Source: Vespa crabro
Lineage: Eukaryota; Arthropoda; Insecta; Hymenoptera; Vespidae
Assembly: GCF_910589235.1 (NCBI RefSeq)
Contig: NC_060956.1
Span: 13,320,999 to 13,384,998, forward strand
Direction: 5' to 3'
Length of the DNA: 64,000 bases
Position numbers and translations under genes: made by a program. Below, piece by piece: positions 50,025 through 63,900 of this stretch. The notes under the pieces were generated by a model. The model saw nothing but the letters and a program-made list of their open reading frames with translations, was not told the origin of the DNA and made no database searches. Positions within the stretch are counted from its first letter, which is position 1; the number at the start of each line of letters is the position of its first letter.

Positions 50025-51260
50025 ATTTGCAGATATTTTATTAAGTTAATAAGGCAAAAATGTTATATATATTTCGCTTTAAAGCAAAGATGTTTTTTTA
50101 TAATGCTGAATCACGATTGTTGAACAACTGCGGACTGTTCCGACAACGGAATGTTACGCGATGATAATGAAAAATGATAATGTTACTGTGTCGGTTTCAA
50201 TGGATTACGTGTGTCTAATCTATGCGCAGTAGCTATACGCACATCGTAAAGTCGTACAGAATATATAGCACGCAGTTTTCTCAGTATCGTATACATAGAA
50301 AAAATAGGCTGTCCATTGGTACATTCGATATTTTTTTTACAATAAAAGAATATTATATATATGTTATTTGAAAAAATTTTGCTAAGATTCTCGTGAAAAA
50401 CAAGAAAAATATCTAGTAAATTAGCAAATTAAAAATTATCTTGATAAAAAGATTCTAAATTTGTTTTTACGTTTTTTTTTTTTTTTTATTATAAGAACGT
50501 ACTTTTAAATCTTGTTATTACGGCATTGATATTTTTTATACGAAAAGATCTCTTCCCGAAGAATAGAATATCATCATTGGATATATTGCACTGATCTAGA
50601 GTTTTTATCCTGCTTTTTAATAAGAAGACCGTTAATAAACATTCATAGGATATCTAATTAGAAATATAAAATACTTCATATTTTTTTATGGATATATTTT
50701 ACTTTTAACATATTTCATTCCCCTTTTTTGATGAAAATTGTAAAATGTAATTTGTCCTATGTATATGTATATACTCATTATGCTTTTTGATTGTTTAATA
50801 TTTAGTGAAAAATCAAGTATTGACCTCACGTAAGAATAAATTACACAAGAAGAATTGTATTGTTATGTACGCATGTATAATATTTATATGTATACATTAC
50901 TATTGTAAATGTTTTCTAATAATACGTGAAATTTAAACGATTATTCTTACGTGTACATTTGATAGTTATAAAGAAGATAATTTACACGTGATAAACAATA
51001 TTAAATATTGCAGTGATTATACTATTTTAAATATAATTCAAAGATAAATTGCTATTGGTTCTTATACGTTTCCACTAGAATCAACAGTATAAGTAATTCT
51101 GAATGTTGATTGGTCATGAAAGGCAAACATTCATTTTGCGATTAACTGTATACTATGAAGGCAGTCCAAATTTCGTTTTTCATTATAATTCTTAACGCGA
51201 AACGCTAGATGGCTTTACAGGTATGTTAGCTGAACGCATCGAAATGCATTATTACACTCC
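50025..51260. other. Intergenic interval upstream of Sod1
   Basis: The first 300 bp (50025-50330) are less AT-rich and likely hold the Sod1 promoter and leader. The rest is AT-rich with no coding frame or recognised element. Confidence 0.55.
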
Positions 51261-52450
51261 GGCAAGCTATTAGTGGAATGTAGTTGTCGGTACATATGTA
51301 CACCGCTGGTACAGTATAGATATAGCGATGCTGCGCGTGATCATGATTTCAACTTTGCACTTCTGCGCGTGAACAGAGCCGTCACCGGACAGTCAACAAA
51401 ACTTTATAATTCGAATGCTACTCTTGCACCATTCCGATCTCTGTGTGTACATTTTTGTCAAACAACGAAGTCGCTTTGGTTTTGTTTTTTTCATGCTCCT
51501 ACAGAAATACTTGTGTTCATCAAAATTGTTAAGAAATGTGTCCAGAGTAAAAGACGACGTTGCCAGGTGTTACCAGGTGAATGTGACTATTAGGGCTGTA
51601 CTACCTGGCACCCTTGCGAAAAAATATCTACAAGGAATTGTGTATGAAATAACGAAGAGAAAAATTTTTACAACCGATCGAAAGCTTATCGAAAAGTATT
51701 ATTTTCTTATGAAAATTGTGCAAGTGTTTGAAAACGTTAATGATTTCAACGGAATATTAATAGAAAAGATTTTTGAAGAATATCTTCAAAACGATAAATT
51801 TGAATTATTTTTAAAAATAATAGGCAAACGTATAATAAAAGTAAACGGTTTCTCAATTGTACGAACCACTCAGGTTGGGCAATTTACATTTGTGAGGATT
51901 CACGTGTTTGCTTTTTCGAAGACGAAGATGGAAGAACGTACGGAGGCACGCCTGATAACCCGATAGAACCGGAGATCAACGGGAAATCTCAAAAATGCAG
52001 GCGACGATCTCGCTTAATCAAAAAAGTCAAATTATTAGGTGGAACCAAGAGTTTCGCAAACAAGAGGTCGAGAGTGAATAAAGTGACGCTTCTTTATCGA
52101 GGCACATAGCATCAACACGTATTTTACTAAGAGCAAAAGGAATGCTACTTGTTAACAGGTGTATACATAATATACTTCTTTCTACACCCGAGCGTTTCTA
52201 GAGAAAAAATAAAGACTCTCGTTAGTGTTGAATAGGTGACAATGCAAATTTGAAGATGCGAGAGAACGCAGAGGAAAAGCGCGTAAACGTAGGCGTGATT
52301 TCGGTAGCTGTCGCGTGAATTTCTACGAGTTCGACGATAAAATTTAAGGCGTCCAAAACATCGAAACGAGGCAAGAGAAGCTCGGTGCGACGTACTGTGC
52401 GAGTGAACGTCGTCATCGCCAATAATTTCTCGGATAGTTAAAATATAAGA
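51261..52450 (+). other. Probable 5' leader and promoter of the gene starting at 52451
   Basis: This 1.2 kb is markedly less AT-rich than its surroundings and contains several short ATGs and open frames. Together with the signal-peptide exon that follows, it looks like a long 5' UTR of a regulated gene. The transcription start cannot be placed from the sequence. Confidence 0.4.
51415..51966 (+). CDS. Hypothetical 183-codon reading frame upstream of the signal-peptide exon
   Basis: The frame is open from ATG 51415 to the stop at 51964-51966. It is rich in Lys, Ile and Phe (for example FEEYLQNDKFELFLKIIGKR) and matches no family I recognise. It could be a real single-exon product, an upstream frame in the leader of the next gene, or chance in a locally less AT-rich region. 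There is no supporting splice or domain evidence. Confidence 0.2.
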   Translation: MLLLHHSDLCVYIFVKQRSRFGFVFFMLLQKYLCSSKLLRNVSRVKDDVARCYQVNVTIRAVLPGTLAKKYLQGIVYEITKRKIFTTDRKLIEKYYFLMKIVQVFENVNDFNGILIEKIFEEYLQNDKFELFLKIIGKRIIKVNGFSIVRTTQVGQFTFVRIHVFAFSKTKMEERTEARLITR

Positions 52451-52589
52451 ATGAAGGTACCGTGGATAAGTACATTGTCGGTATATCCGTCGGATGAGAG
52501 ATCCGATTCGGAGATAAACGCGAGGATACGAAAATTTCTCTTTACCACTGTCTGCATCGCATGGATCATGAGCAGCGCCTGCGCCACTG
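52451..52589 (+). CDS. First coding exon of an unidentified secreted or membrane protein (rest outside window)
   Basis: ATG 52451 opens 46 codons plus one base, ending at a strong donor (ACTG|GTGAGT). The peptide has a 30-residue charged N-terminal region (MKVPWISTLSVYPSDERSDS) and then a hydrophobic core FLFTTVCIAWIMSSACA with a plausible signal-peptidase site after SACA. A phase-1 junction just after a signal peptide is typical of genes for extracellular or receptor proteins. No later exon is recognised in the next 11 kb, so the first intron is very long, as in many neuronal genes. Product identity cannot be told from this exon. Confidence 0.6.
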
Positions 52590-55500
52590 GTGAGTTTTCG
52601 CGCCTTTTAATAGTTGCTTCTTTTTTCGAATTTATCCAATTTTTACAACGTACTTTTTATTTCCCACATATTATTTAATAACAAGCAAAGATACTATATT
52701 TTCAACGGTATACGATGCTTCAAATAACTATGATTCAAAATAATTCTAGTTTGAGATTTATTAAAAAATTATTAACCGAACTATCATTTAATCGAATATT
52801 GATAGGATGTCGGGTATCATTCAAATGGCATAATCAACTTCTTTATTCAGATAAATGCTCTTTCGAATTCGTTTTCCATTTTTACATCAATCATTGCTAG
52901 ATATCCGGTATTCGGTAAAATCAGCCGATAGTAATTAGTATCGTTGCTGCATGCCAACGGTATACGGCATGCTGCGTCATGTGAATGGCATGAAAGCAGG
53001 ATATATAAGTACGTATACACACGCACGCGTGTGTGTGTATATCTTTCATACGTTAAAATGCTATAAAATGTTTTTGTATCGCTGATAAAGACGAGCCCTG
53101 TCTAAAAGATATACATATGTACAATGAAACGTAACTTTATATGTATATATGTATACATATATGTGTCTACTTCTTGATCGAAGTTATGTTAAATTCATAT
53201 TAATTTAAAAGCTAGATGAAAAGAACTATCCAACTGCAAATTGTCTTTCTCTGGCCTCAAAGCTAACTTTACGTAAATGCGTTTCGCAGTTTCGGAAAAA
53301 AAGGAAAAATACGTCGATTTCTTTTAGATTGGAAATCAGCTCACTTAAAATTCCTTTTTCTTTAATATCGTGACATTCAACATTGATTATCTAGATTTTA
53401 CCTGTTTGCATTTGGAACGAAGACTAGGTAATTTACATGAGAATATAGCGTTTTCATCGTCATAATATCATAATTCATCAACATGATAGTAAAAAATCTG
53501 AGAAAATCTCCTTTTAATATATGTCGAGTGTCATTACGTGGGAGTCATCCTAATTGAGATTTATTACCGATGTTAATCCGTCCAATTGTATGAACGAAGT
53601 TAAATCGTTGACCTCTTGTCTCGATTACAAAGGATACTAGAGCACGTGCCGATGGAAATTTAGCCTCGTGCCGAGAGAAATTCAGCAACCGACGAGATAA
53701 TACATCTACGACAGGAAAGAACCACAGAAACAAGTGTGCGTTTGTTATTTTCGATTCGTCTTGATATTATCGTAGTAGTTATCGATGTTTCTCATGGATT
53801 TATGACCTAATTTCGATAAGTCTCTTTTAATCATGCGGAGGGTCTGTTATCTTTTTCTTTTCATTATGCATTCTCCATATTTCATAATCCATGGAGAATA
53901 AAGTACAAGAAACCATAAACTTATTCAAATTTCGTGGTTCAATGTGAAAATTAGTGGAGCAAACTTTTTGACATATTCGTTACAATCGTTGTGAATATTA
54001 ACTACTGAAATTACCAGTAGTTAGTCACTCGTACAATATGGTGTCTAAAGTTGATAGTTTCGTGGTTTTGTTACTAGATTTGTTTAAGCGTTAAGTTTGA
54101 AGCAAAAGACAAATAATACTGGAAGGAAAAGGGTTGACCCTTCATATCGGACGCTTTTAAGGGTTATCTCTTTATCAGTAGCGTTTTATCTTTTCCAACG
54201 TTTATACGAGTAATAAACTAACAATGCTCGTCATTAAGAAGGAATAATTGCTTGAAAATTCTTGCAACAGGCGATCTTGCATCAGAACATTGAGGTTTTG
54301 TTGTTTCTGATATTGTTCGTCAATATATTGGGACAGAATGTATGTGTATCATATAATACGTTGAAATTTTGTGTATACGTAAATACATATGTGAATACAA
54401 AAGGTACAACGGGCAAATGCATGTTCGATAGGGTGCGATTACTTGCGTAAAAAATAGAGATTTTGATCGATCATGTAATTTCAATGGTTTCAATCATAGA
54501 TATTTGTTTTTTGATTTTTGCTATAATTTCTGATCGTTAAATGTATCGATCATATTTAATGAGAGTTGTATTGCAGGAGGTAAAAAATTCCTATATTTTT
54601 CAGGTTGATGTACAATCTAATATTTTTTAGAGTATAAGAGAATGCGTTGGATAATAAAAGTAAATCGGCAAATATAACGTGAGTACGTAAGCATCTGTTC
54701 ACAATTTAATGATCGTGCAGTCGTAAAAAAAAAGCGAAAGGAAAAGTGAAGGAGTATCAATTTGCGTATTAGATTGGTAGATGGTTCATTTTCATTTTTT
54801 AAATAATCACTATTTTCTCGGTATGTGCTGCATAAGTAAATTATTCGACGAAGGACAGTAATAATCATAAAATGGATGTTGTAATAGTTTAAAACTATTA
54901 CTCATTTCATAATTCTTTTAAGATAATAATAATAATAACAAATTTTTTACTCGATTTGTATTTGAATTTTCTGCGATTTGCATATCTATTAACATCTTAC
55001 TAAAGTTAGTATTCTATTATTAAACAATGTTTACGAAGTACGATCCAGAATACGACTAAAATCAAAATACAAGTTAAGATTAATACTCTGTTTTGATCTA
55101 ACATGAACAACACATAAGACTCAGATCATCGATTTTATCAAAATTTCGTAGGAATATAGTATTGGTATAGAAATAATAAATGCTATTTGGAGACGATTCA
55201 GTACTCTATGATTGAAGAGAAATCAGTTTAAATTTTACCATACTGCTTTAGTATCTCGGCAATATATCATTTTCTAAGTATTAGCGTGATTTAGAAGGAA
55301 AAACATTAGAAAAACCTAAAAATAAATATTTCAAGGAATATTAATTTTAATAATACACTTGATAGATGAGTTACTGCCGTGATACTAAAACATTGTGGTA
55401 AAATTCAAACAGCGATTTTTTTTTCAACAGTTGAGTAATGCATCATTTCTGAATAGCATTTGTTAATTCTATAGCAATACTATAAATCTTACAAAATTTC

Positions 55501-57546
55501 GACAAAATTGATGACCGAGTCTTGCGTGTTGTCTATGTAAGTCTAGATTCTATATGACGTTCTGTGGCATCATCGAGTGAAGCCACAAGACGACGGCAGC
55601 ATAGGAAAGTGGTAGATAGCTGGTAAAACGAGAAGAATGCTATAGAAAATGGTAGTGGAGGAGGAGGAAGAGAAGAAGAACGGAGGGCAGTACATGAAGA
55701 GGGGAACCTGCTTGCTCGAGGACCAGGCAAAGGCCCTTGTCTTCTATTATGCCTTGGTTGAGCTGACGTCAGTGATAGATACCTTTCCTGGCATTATATA
55801 CACCCATACTACCGGCATCTACCTTTTACACAGTGCAGCCTTACCCGAACCTCTTCGTACCTACGCCCTTTTTACGTGCGTCAGCCTGCAGATACATCAT
55901 GGCGACCGCATCGACCTGGAAACACGAGAATTCTCTTCTGCTTCCTGTCAGACGAGATGCTACCGAGGATCGCCAATATAATGTCCAACTAGCGATTGTT
56001 TTCCTGTATGAAAGACATAATTCGCTGTAGTTTTTCTTTACGGTATTGTAAATATCTTCTCCTAATTCCATCAACACAATACACCTTTCATATCTTCTCA
56101 CCAATTATCATCCATGATGCTACCATGAAAGTAACATACAAACAGCTATTTTTGTTTTATCATAATGATATATATCGCATGATGTAGGTATAGTCGAAAG
56201 AAAGAAAAAAATCGAGTTGACTTTAAAGTGCAATCTTAGAGCAAAAGAGAGAGAGAAGCGTTGCAATGCTAGCAATTCCGGCCTACTCGAAAAATATCAT
56301 CGGTGCTGTCTCTCTTCTTTCTTTTTCTTTATCACTGTCTTATCCCTCTGTCTTTCATTCTTTTATCTTAAACAGTAGCAATCTTGTGCTGCTGCTCTTA
56401 TAGCTGAAGCCGAAATAGGTATGTACGTGTCTGAATGTTCCTACACAAGGCCGGATGCTCTCACCCTCCATACTTCTCCGATCTCTTTCATCCACGCCTT
56501 TTATTTCTCAACTTTACGCTCTTTGTTATCACCGTCTTCCTCTCTTCGTGACATTTAATAACATTGGCCGTATCCTTCCAATCTTTCTTTTATAATTCTG
56601 GTAGGACACGCACATCTTTGATATGCATTCAAGATAGATTTCAACATGACGTATGACCTACTTCAGAGGATAGATCTAGAATGCAAAAATAACTTAAAAA
56701 AAAAATCATAAAGATACGCTTTTCAATTTTTGTTCGGAATTATAATCGTTTTTGTTTCAATAATTTTTGCCATTAACTGAAGAAATTAGTGAAATATCTA
56801 TACAAATACATATATGTTTAAAAAAAAATCGAAAGATCGACGTTTCCGTAAATTTTTCGGCACTATTGTTCATTAGTTCGAAGTTCATTGGTCAATGATT
56901 AGCCATAGTGAAACTTCACTTCAGCACGAATAAGTGCATAAGCGGATAAAAAAGACTTACTCTTAAGGGTATCGTACATCTTCTTGAATCGTGATTTCTT
57001 TCTGCGAAACTTAAAAACTTCTTTCTAGTCTTTGTCATTCCTTTTTTTCAGGATGAATATACGAAAAACTTGAAAGTTTAGAAAGTCTTTCAATAGTTTC
57101 GTGAGAATCATATCGTTTTTATCATTGATTAATATGCTTATCGATAAGACAGATGAACAGAGCGATCCCGTAGAGTTAGATAGAGGCGGCATTTACCATA
57201 ATTCCCATTATTATTCCCAATGGAGCTTCTCAGGCAGGAGTGGGGTAATGCCGGTTTTGAGTCTCATGGTAGCCAGTGCAGAGGCCACTGACCGCCCCCG
57301 GCAAGGCTTTCTCGTCTTCCACTTTTTGTCCTTTTTGGTTTTATTCTTCGTCTTCCTATAGAAGAGTATGCGTTTGTGTGTATGGATCTGTATGCATGCG
57401 TGCTTTTAGTAGACGCATCTAAGAGTCCAAGTAATGATCTCCGAATGACGGATGAGACCCAAGAATCATTCTATGAAACTATAAAGACGGCAATACTTTT
57501 TTTCATTTCGGAGAAGAATTAAAAACGATCGACGAGATAAAATGTA

Positions 57547-57622
57547 CTCTCTCTCTTTCTCTCTCTCCCTCCTCCCCCTCTCCCCTCTCTCACTCACTCA
57601 CTCCTTCACCCCCTTCCCCCTC
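57547..57622. repeat. Polypyrimidine CT/CCCT/CACT tract
   Basis: About 75 bp of CT-rich low-complexity sequence with CACTCACT units near its end, similar in type to the tract at 22477-22613. Confidence 0.9.
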
Positions 57623-57851
57623 TATAACGATACAGAAATAGCACATTGATCAAAACAATGATTTATTTTTAATTCGTTATCGTTTATAAATTCATTACGT
57701 ATTAATTCTATAACGTAGCTTTATTTCTGTTGCCACGAGATAAAAGAAATTGTTGAATCTTGTAATTTCTGACGTACTATATTTTAAGACAGTGTATTAT
57801 ACTATATCATCTTCAAAAGAGGCTGTGAAGTTCATTTATGTACTGTACTTG

Positions 57852-57857
<6 letters not shown>

Positions 57858-57907
<50 letters not shown>
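57858..57907. repeat. (AT)n microsatellite
   Basis: Pure alternating AT of about 50 bp. Confidence 0.95.
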
Positions 57908-57910
<3 letters not shown>

Positions 57911-60900
57911 CTTGCATGAGTTTCCAATAAGGATCAATATTCTCATCTTTACATCGCTAATAAATTTTACTTTTTACATTTAGAATTTTATGAAATGTTT
58001 CTATACTTTTAAATATCAACGTCTGGAATATTTTTAACACAACTAAAACTCAATATAAAAGTGGTGAGTTTTTCGCAGAGTGACTCGTCTCAATGGAATC
58101 CTTTCAAGACCTGAGACTCTACGTGTTCTAATAGTTAAATAAATTGGATTATCAACTTGTATTGCTACGGTCTAAAATTGTTTAGGCCTGATGCAGATTC
58201 TTGTCGAACGAAGAGACTGTCTCGAACGCCTTCAATTTACAACTAGGTATTCAACATTTTTGGTTTCTTTACAGTAAATTGCCTTTTGATACATTGCCAA
58301 AGTTGATTAGTCGCTTCTATATATATATGTATATATATTATAGATACGTATAACAAAATGAGGATTTGATAATGATATTCATTTATTTTTTCGTATGTTT
58401 TTATATCGTTGAATATTTTTTCCATTGAAGTGTCACTGTATGCAATTGTGTTTTTTATACGTGTTTCTTCATTTTTTGTTACTTCATGTTTGTGAAACAT
58501 CATAACATAATGTACGTAGGTCTGTTAGGAAGCTAAAATGTCCTAAATAAAAAACGAAAGAACGAGTTTATTCTATGAATTTTTACTTGCTAAATAAGAT
58601 TTGGATCTGCATAATCATTACCGACTATGAAATTCATGAGCGAATTGCAATAAATGCATTTGGAGCTATTGTTTCAACGTTAACTCAAGACGCTAAATAA
58701 TAGTCAGTTTTTTTATAATTGTTAAATGGCTTGAAACATTTTCATAGATTTTTGAGCTTTACGTTGATATTTGAAAAGCAAAACCAATGTCATGGGATGT
58801 ATAATGTGCAGTGAGTTATGTATCATTAATAGATAATATTAATCAGAGTTTCTACAGGATGATTATGGTACTTTGTTCGATTGGAATAAGTACGCGATAA
58901 AAGTAAAAGTATTGTTTTTAATAAAAAACCAAAACGAAGAAAAATTCCTTTGGTGGATCAAGAAGATACCAATTTATATTGTATAACAAAGAAAATGTTC
59001 AGAACGATGACAAAGACTATATAAAAACATAAGCAACATTATTCTGCACTTTGCTTTTCTATTATTTTTTAAATTAATATTTTCTATTACATTAACATTA
59101 ATTTAAATTACATAATAAAAAAGTTATTTTTCGAGAATATATTAATATAGTTTTTGTTAAAAATGTAAAAAATCTTTTGTAGAAAATAAGTATAATTTTG
59201 TTTGAAGTATTACAATTATTCTTCAAAATTTTCTACATTTCTAAATGAAATTCAATTGAATTGCGTACTTTTCGTTACGGCAGTGATCATCTTCAATGCG
59301 TTACAGTGAAAAGTGAAAATATGTACTACCAGTGAATGGACTAACGCATCGACGGTCGGCCATTGCACAATTTACTCTCAAGGTCTCTATCAATAACGGA
59401 AATTCTCGGTTACCTGAGCACGAACAGGAAAGGATAATAAAAACGGAATTTTCTGGGCCGTTTTATATAATTTGTACTATGTAATTACAATGTATGTAAC
59501 TACATTATATATAATACGATTGTAACTTTTATAAAACAATCTTGTAAGATTTTTCAACTTTCTTACAAAGGAATATTCTTATAACGCTAATAATCATCGT
59601 TGAAACAAGAATAATTTATAACAGATATATTATTATGGTGGTTACAAATTTTAACCGATAATGTAATTATAGGTTAAATTCTTCTATTTGTTTTGTGACT
59701 TGATTGAATAGATGCGATAAAGTTATAAGTGTTTGTTAATAAGAATGATCGATTTTTAATAGAACAATTTGAGAAAAGAATCTTTTGAAAGAATGATCTT
59801 GCGATATATCAAAACGATCTGACTATCTCTTTCCCTAATTTGTATCGCAAATACCATCGTAGATGATCTTAATATCAAGAAAATTAAATTTTTATTATAA
59901 TCGCTATACTTTTAGGGTACACGAGTACGACGTACTATGCTTGAGAGTTGGTTTGAATTGTGGAAGAGAAAGAGGGGAAAGTGGCAATGATGGTCGAGAA
60001 AGAGGAAAAGAAAGGGAAATAAGAGAGGGGAGCTCAAGACACAGTCATGCCGTGAGCTAAGTTCGCGAAGGTGATGTACAAAGAGCAGGTTAAAGAAAGA
60101 AAGCAAGAAACATGGAAGAAAATTTCTAGTTGCTCGATAGGTAGATTAAGGAAGAAACGATTAAGTCTTGGTTAGGAACGGAGAAAAGTGGGAGAAGTCC
60201 TGAGAAACTGGCGTTTACTGCAACCTTAGTTCTGTACGATCTAAAAGACACAATCCGATCCAATGTTAACAAGCCATCCTGTCTCTCGAATTCTTCTTTT
60301 TTGGCAGTCAGGCAGGCAAGATATTGCTCTAGTATCATCATTTTTCCGATTTGTATGATATATTACGATAAAAATTAACAAAAAATTTTATTGTAAATAT
60401 TAAGTATCTGGATCGTAAAAAACAGAAGAGTCTTCAATATTTTGTACTATCTCACTGACACTTCCAGCAATCTATTGTTGCTTTAAAGAACTTCTTTGAC
60501 GAGACAGAATTTGCTCAAGGTCGTAATATAACACGCTTTAATGCGAAACAATCTTTCGAGACAGACTGTAAGAGCACTTCGTTGTCCGCTTATAAGCTGG
60601 TCTCGTGGTATGTATGTATATATATATGCATCTATTTGCTTTTATGAGTTCTCTGACGTTTTCCTCAACAGCTTCTTTGTTGTACAATATAAATTGATCT
60701 TATTTTGATTCACTAATGATATATTTTTTGTTCTGTTTTGGCTTTTTAATCGAAGTATAACTTACTTTCTTTACGAGACTTTTTACGTGCTTATTTCAGT
60801 AGGGTACAATAACCGTTCCGTAGAAACTCTGGTTAATATTATCGATTAATGACGTAAACTCATTGGACGTCTCGTGATATTCGTTCTCGTTTTCAGTTAT

Positions 60901-63900
60901 TAACGGAAAACTCTGAAATCTATAACAATGTTCTAAATAATTTGACAATTAAAAAAAATCATTATTATAGATATTTCATTTTGAGATATTATTTCATAGC
61001 AATTATTGCGAAATTGTTTTACGAATAATAATAATGTTATTTCGAAATAGTTATTTATCAAATAATATCCGAATATTTGTCTTTTACTTAAAAGTGAATA
61101 CCCATTATAGAGTGTATTTGACTGGCTTAAAATGCGGACGGATCCGTGACATCGATGTAAAAATAATAGTGTACAGCGTCTGCCTTAACCCGTAAAGGTT
61201 TCCATCCAAAGGGCTGCTTACCCCATCGCCATGCTTACGAATTTACGTCCCATTTACATATCACGCTGCGGCACATGGACTGACAGCTGCCTCGTTCTTA
61301 GTCGATTGTTCATTGAACCTGAAGTGTCTACAAATGAAGGGAAGAGAGAAATAGAGAAAGGAAAAGAGAAGCGGGAGAAAGAGGAGATTCTTTTTATACC
61401 GTATTCTCTTTTTTCTTTTGTTTATTTATTTATTTTGTTTGTATTTGATCGTCTTCATTTTCTTCTTATATATGTGATAGATTCACGCATGCATAACAAA
61501 ATCCACAACTTTAAGTACTAATGGTCTAACTGAACTTATCGGGTGAACATAGTTTCAAGTCAACTTTCTTAATGCCATTGATTACATTACATTACGAAGT
61601 GTTTACGTGAATTCGTGCTTTCTTTGCTAAATTTTTAGAGGAACAGAAAATCTCGTAAATTGTTGACAGAATACCGTAAGAATTTCTGATTTATTTACAG
61701 CAATCATGCGATAGGAAAAAGAAGTGCAGAAAGATAACGATAGCTGCACAAAGATAAATAACACAATATGCGTATGCAAATTGTTTTCTAGCTGTAATGT
61801 AAATTCGTAGATACATACGTACATTCGTTTCTTAAATGACTCTCATAAAAGGTGAACATTATTAAAATAGCTAAACTATTTCCAATAATTTTCTAAGTCC
61901 ACTTTTGGGACAAGTGGTTCAATATTCGCGTTAAATACGCGTTAAAATGGATGAATTTCTTTTATATTTTTCAACTAAGGATTAACAGCGAGCGGTTATA
62001 TAAATCTGCCGCATTGTTATATTCTTACCGCATTGTTCACACTCAATAAAATACGAGGCGATTATCCTAACTAAATCCTAGTTTTTTTTTTATGCTGGAC
62101 CGGCAGTAAACCGTGCGACGACCCTGGGCAAACACGTGGCGCGTACTAATTCGAACGCGTTTCTCAGTACCATATGCATAGCTCTTTTTCTGATTGTATT
62201 GACGTATGTATATAAGTGCACTTCATTGCTGAGCGAGTCTATAGGCGATTATTTCAAAACAAACTCTCTAAAAAGAGGCTGACTTGACTCTTCTCCCCTT
62301 TCTATACTAGTATTCACCGCTGAGTCATCGATCTTTCGTCGCTCGCACTAGAAAAACTCTCGAATTCGGATCCTCCCCAATTTCTGTGTTCTAATTAATA
62401 TTATTTCTTCACATTTCTTTCAACTATCCTTTTTACTCACCTTGGGAAAATAAGCAATTTAAAATTCACATCACAAGATGGTTGCCGCATATCGAGGAAC
62501 TTTTTCCGTTCACTCAACGAGAGATCTCTGCGATTCTCATCAAGTTGTGATCAAATTTCGAAATTTCATTATATTTCGCGAATGAAAACAGCTTGGAAGG
62601 ATATTAAATATACAAAGAAATAAAGATGTGTTGACTACAATGAACATAATTTAGAAGATAGTTCCATTTTCTCGAATTATTCGTGTCAAGAATAATTTTT
62701 ATTATTTCAAGCAATTCGCATACGCTCGAATAAGAATAGAAAGAAGGCATACTAATAAATGACATAACACAATAAGACTGGCGACATTTCATACGTGACA
62801 CCCATATGGTTACGACTATCACAAAACTGGTTTTAGAATGTAGTAAAACACTGGGCGATCTGGACTGGCATTGAACCTCAATGTAATGTACTTGAATGCG
62901 ATTATAGCTGAGACGATGCTCAATCACGAGCTTATATCGATACGAATTTTACTCATACATGTAGTATGTATGCACTGTAGAAGAAGAAATATTGGTGGCA
63001 GTTGAAACGCGTTACTGAGAAACATTTGGCTAGTTGCCAATAATAAAGCGAAACGAACGTTCATGGTCGGTATTGAAATCGAGAATATTTCTGAGAAGTC
63101 GAAATAGCTGTCGTAAAAATGATCGGGAAAAGAATTTGTGTTTGATGTAAGTAACATATGATTGTCATGTTCGTTAAAATACCAGAAGTTTATATATTTA
63201 AGAATTATTTATATCTTTTGGAATATTTATTTTTATATATACTATTTGATATTTATATATAAAATTCTTTTATAAGATAATATTTATTCTTGTAAGTAAT
63301 TGCTTGACTTAAAGAAAGTATTTCGAATTTTGTATTACATGCCTTAAATTCAGAATAACTGTCGTTGTTGTTAAGTTGCTAATAGCGTGATATTCAAATT
63401 GTGAAAATGATGAAAATTAAAAAAAGAAGATCGAATAAATGCGCCGTTGTTGCATTTGGCGGATACGATTGCGAATTTCACTTCGATTCGGGCGGCTTCG
63501 CGTGAGATATCTCGACCGATAATCGGTGGGGAGCCTCTGCAAAACGTTGCGCATTGCGTCTTATGGAACGCAGTCCCTGCTATAGCTTCCGCTGTTCGCT
63601 CGTGTGCATAGCTCTTTCCCTGCAGTCTGGGGTGATCAACCTCGGGCTTCCTATGCACTTTATTTTTCATAGAAAAAAAATCAAATATCCTCATTTTAAT
63701 TTTTTCTTGTTTTCATATTATATAAAAACAATAAGAAATTGGAATAAATTTGATTAGTTCTTTTTTTTGATAAATATATAAATTAAGTAGCGTCAATAAT
63801 GCTAAAAAGTTCATGTTTCAGTTTTACAGAAAGAGATGATACTTTTAATTACATCAACTTCCTATATCCTAACATTATCTCATTATTTTATAAACTAAAT

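Noticed and set aside
55649..55981. 110-codon + strand frame in the giant intron
   Set aside because: No recognisable domain; overlapping frames are open on both strands in this GC-richer patch, so it is probably chance.
62860..62910. tRNA-like B box (GGTTCAATGCC on the minus strand)
   Set aside because: No matching A box or cloverleaf stems are found upstream.
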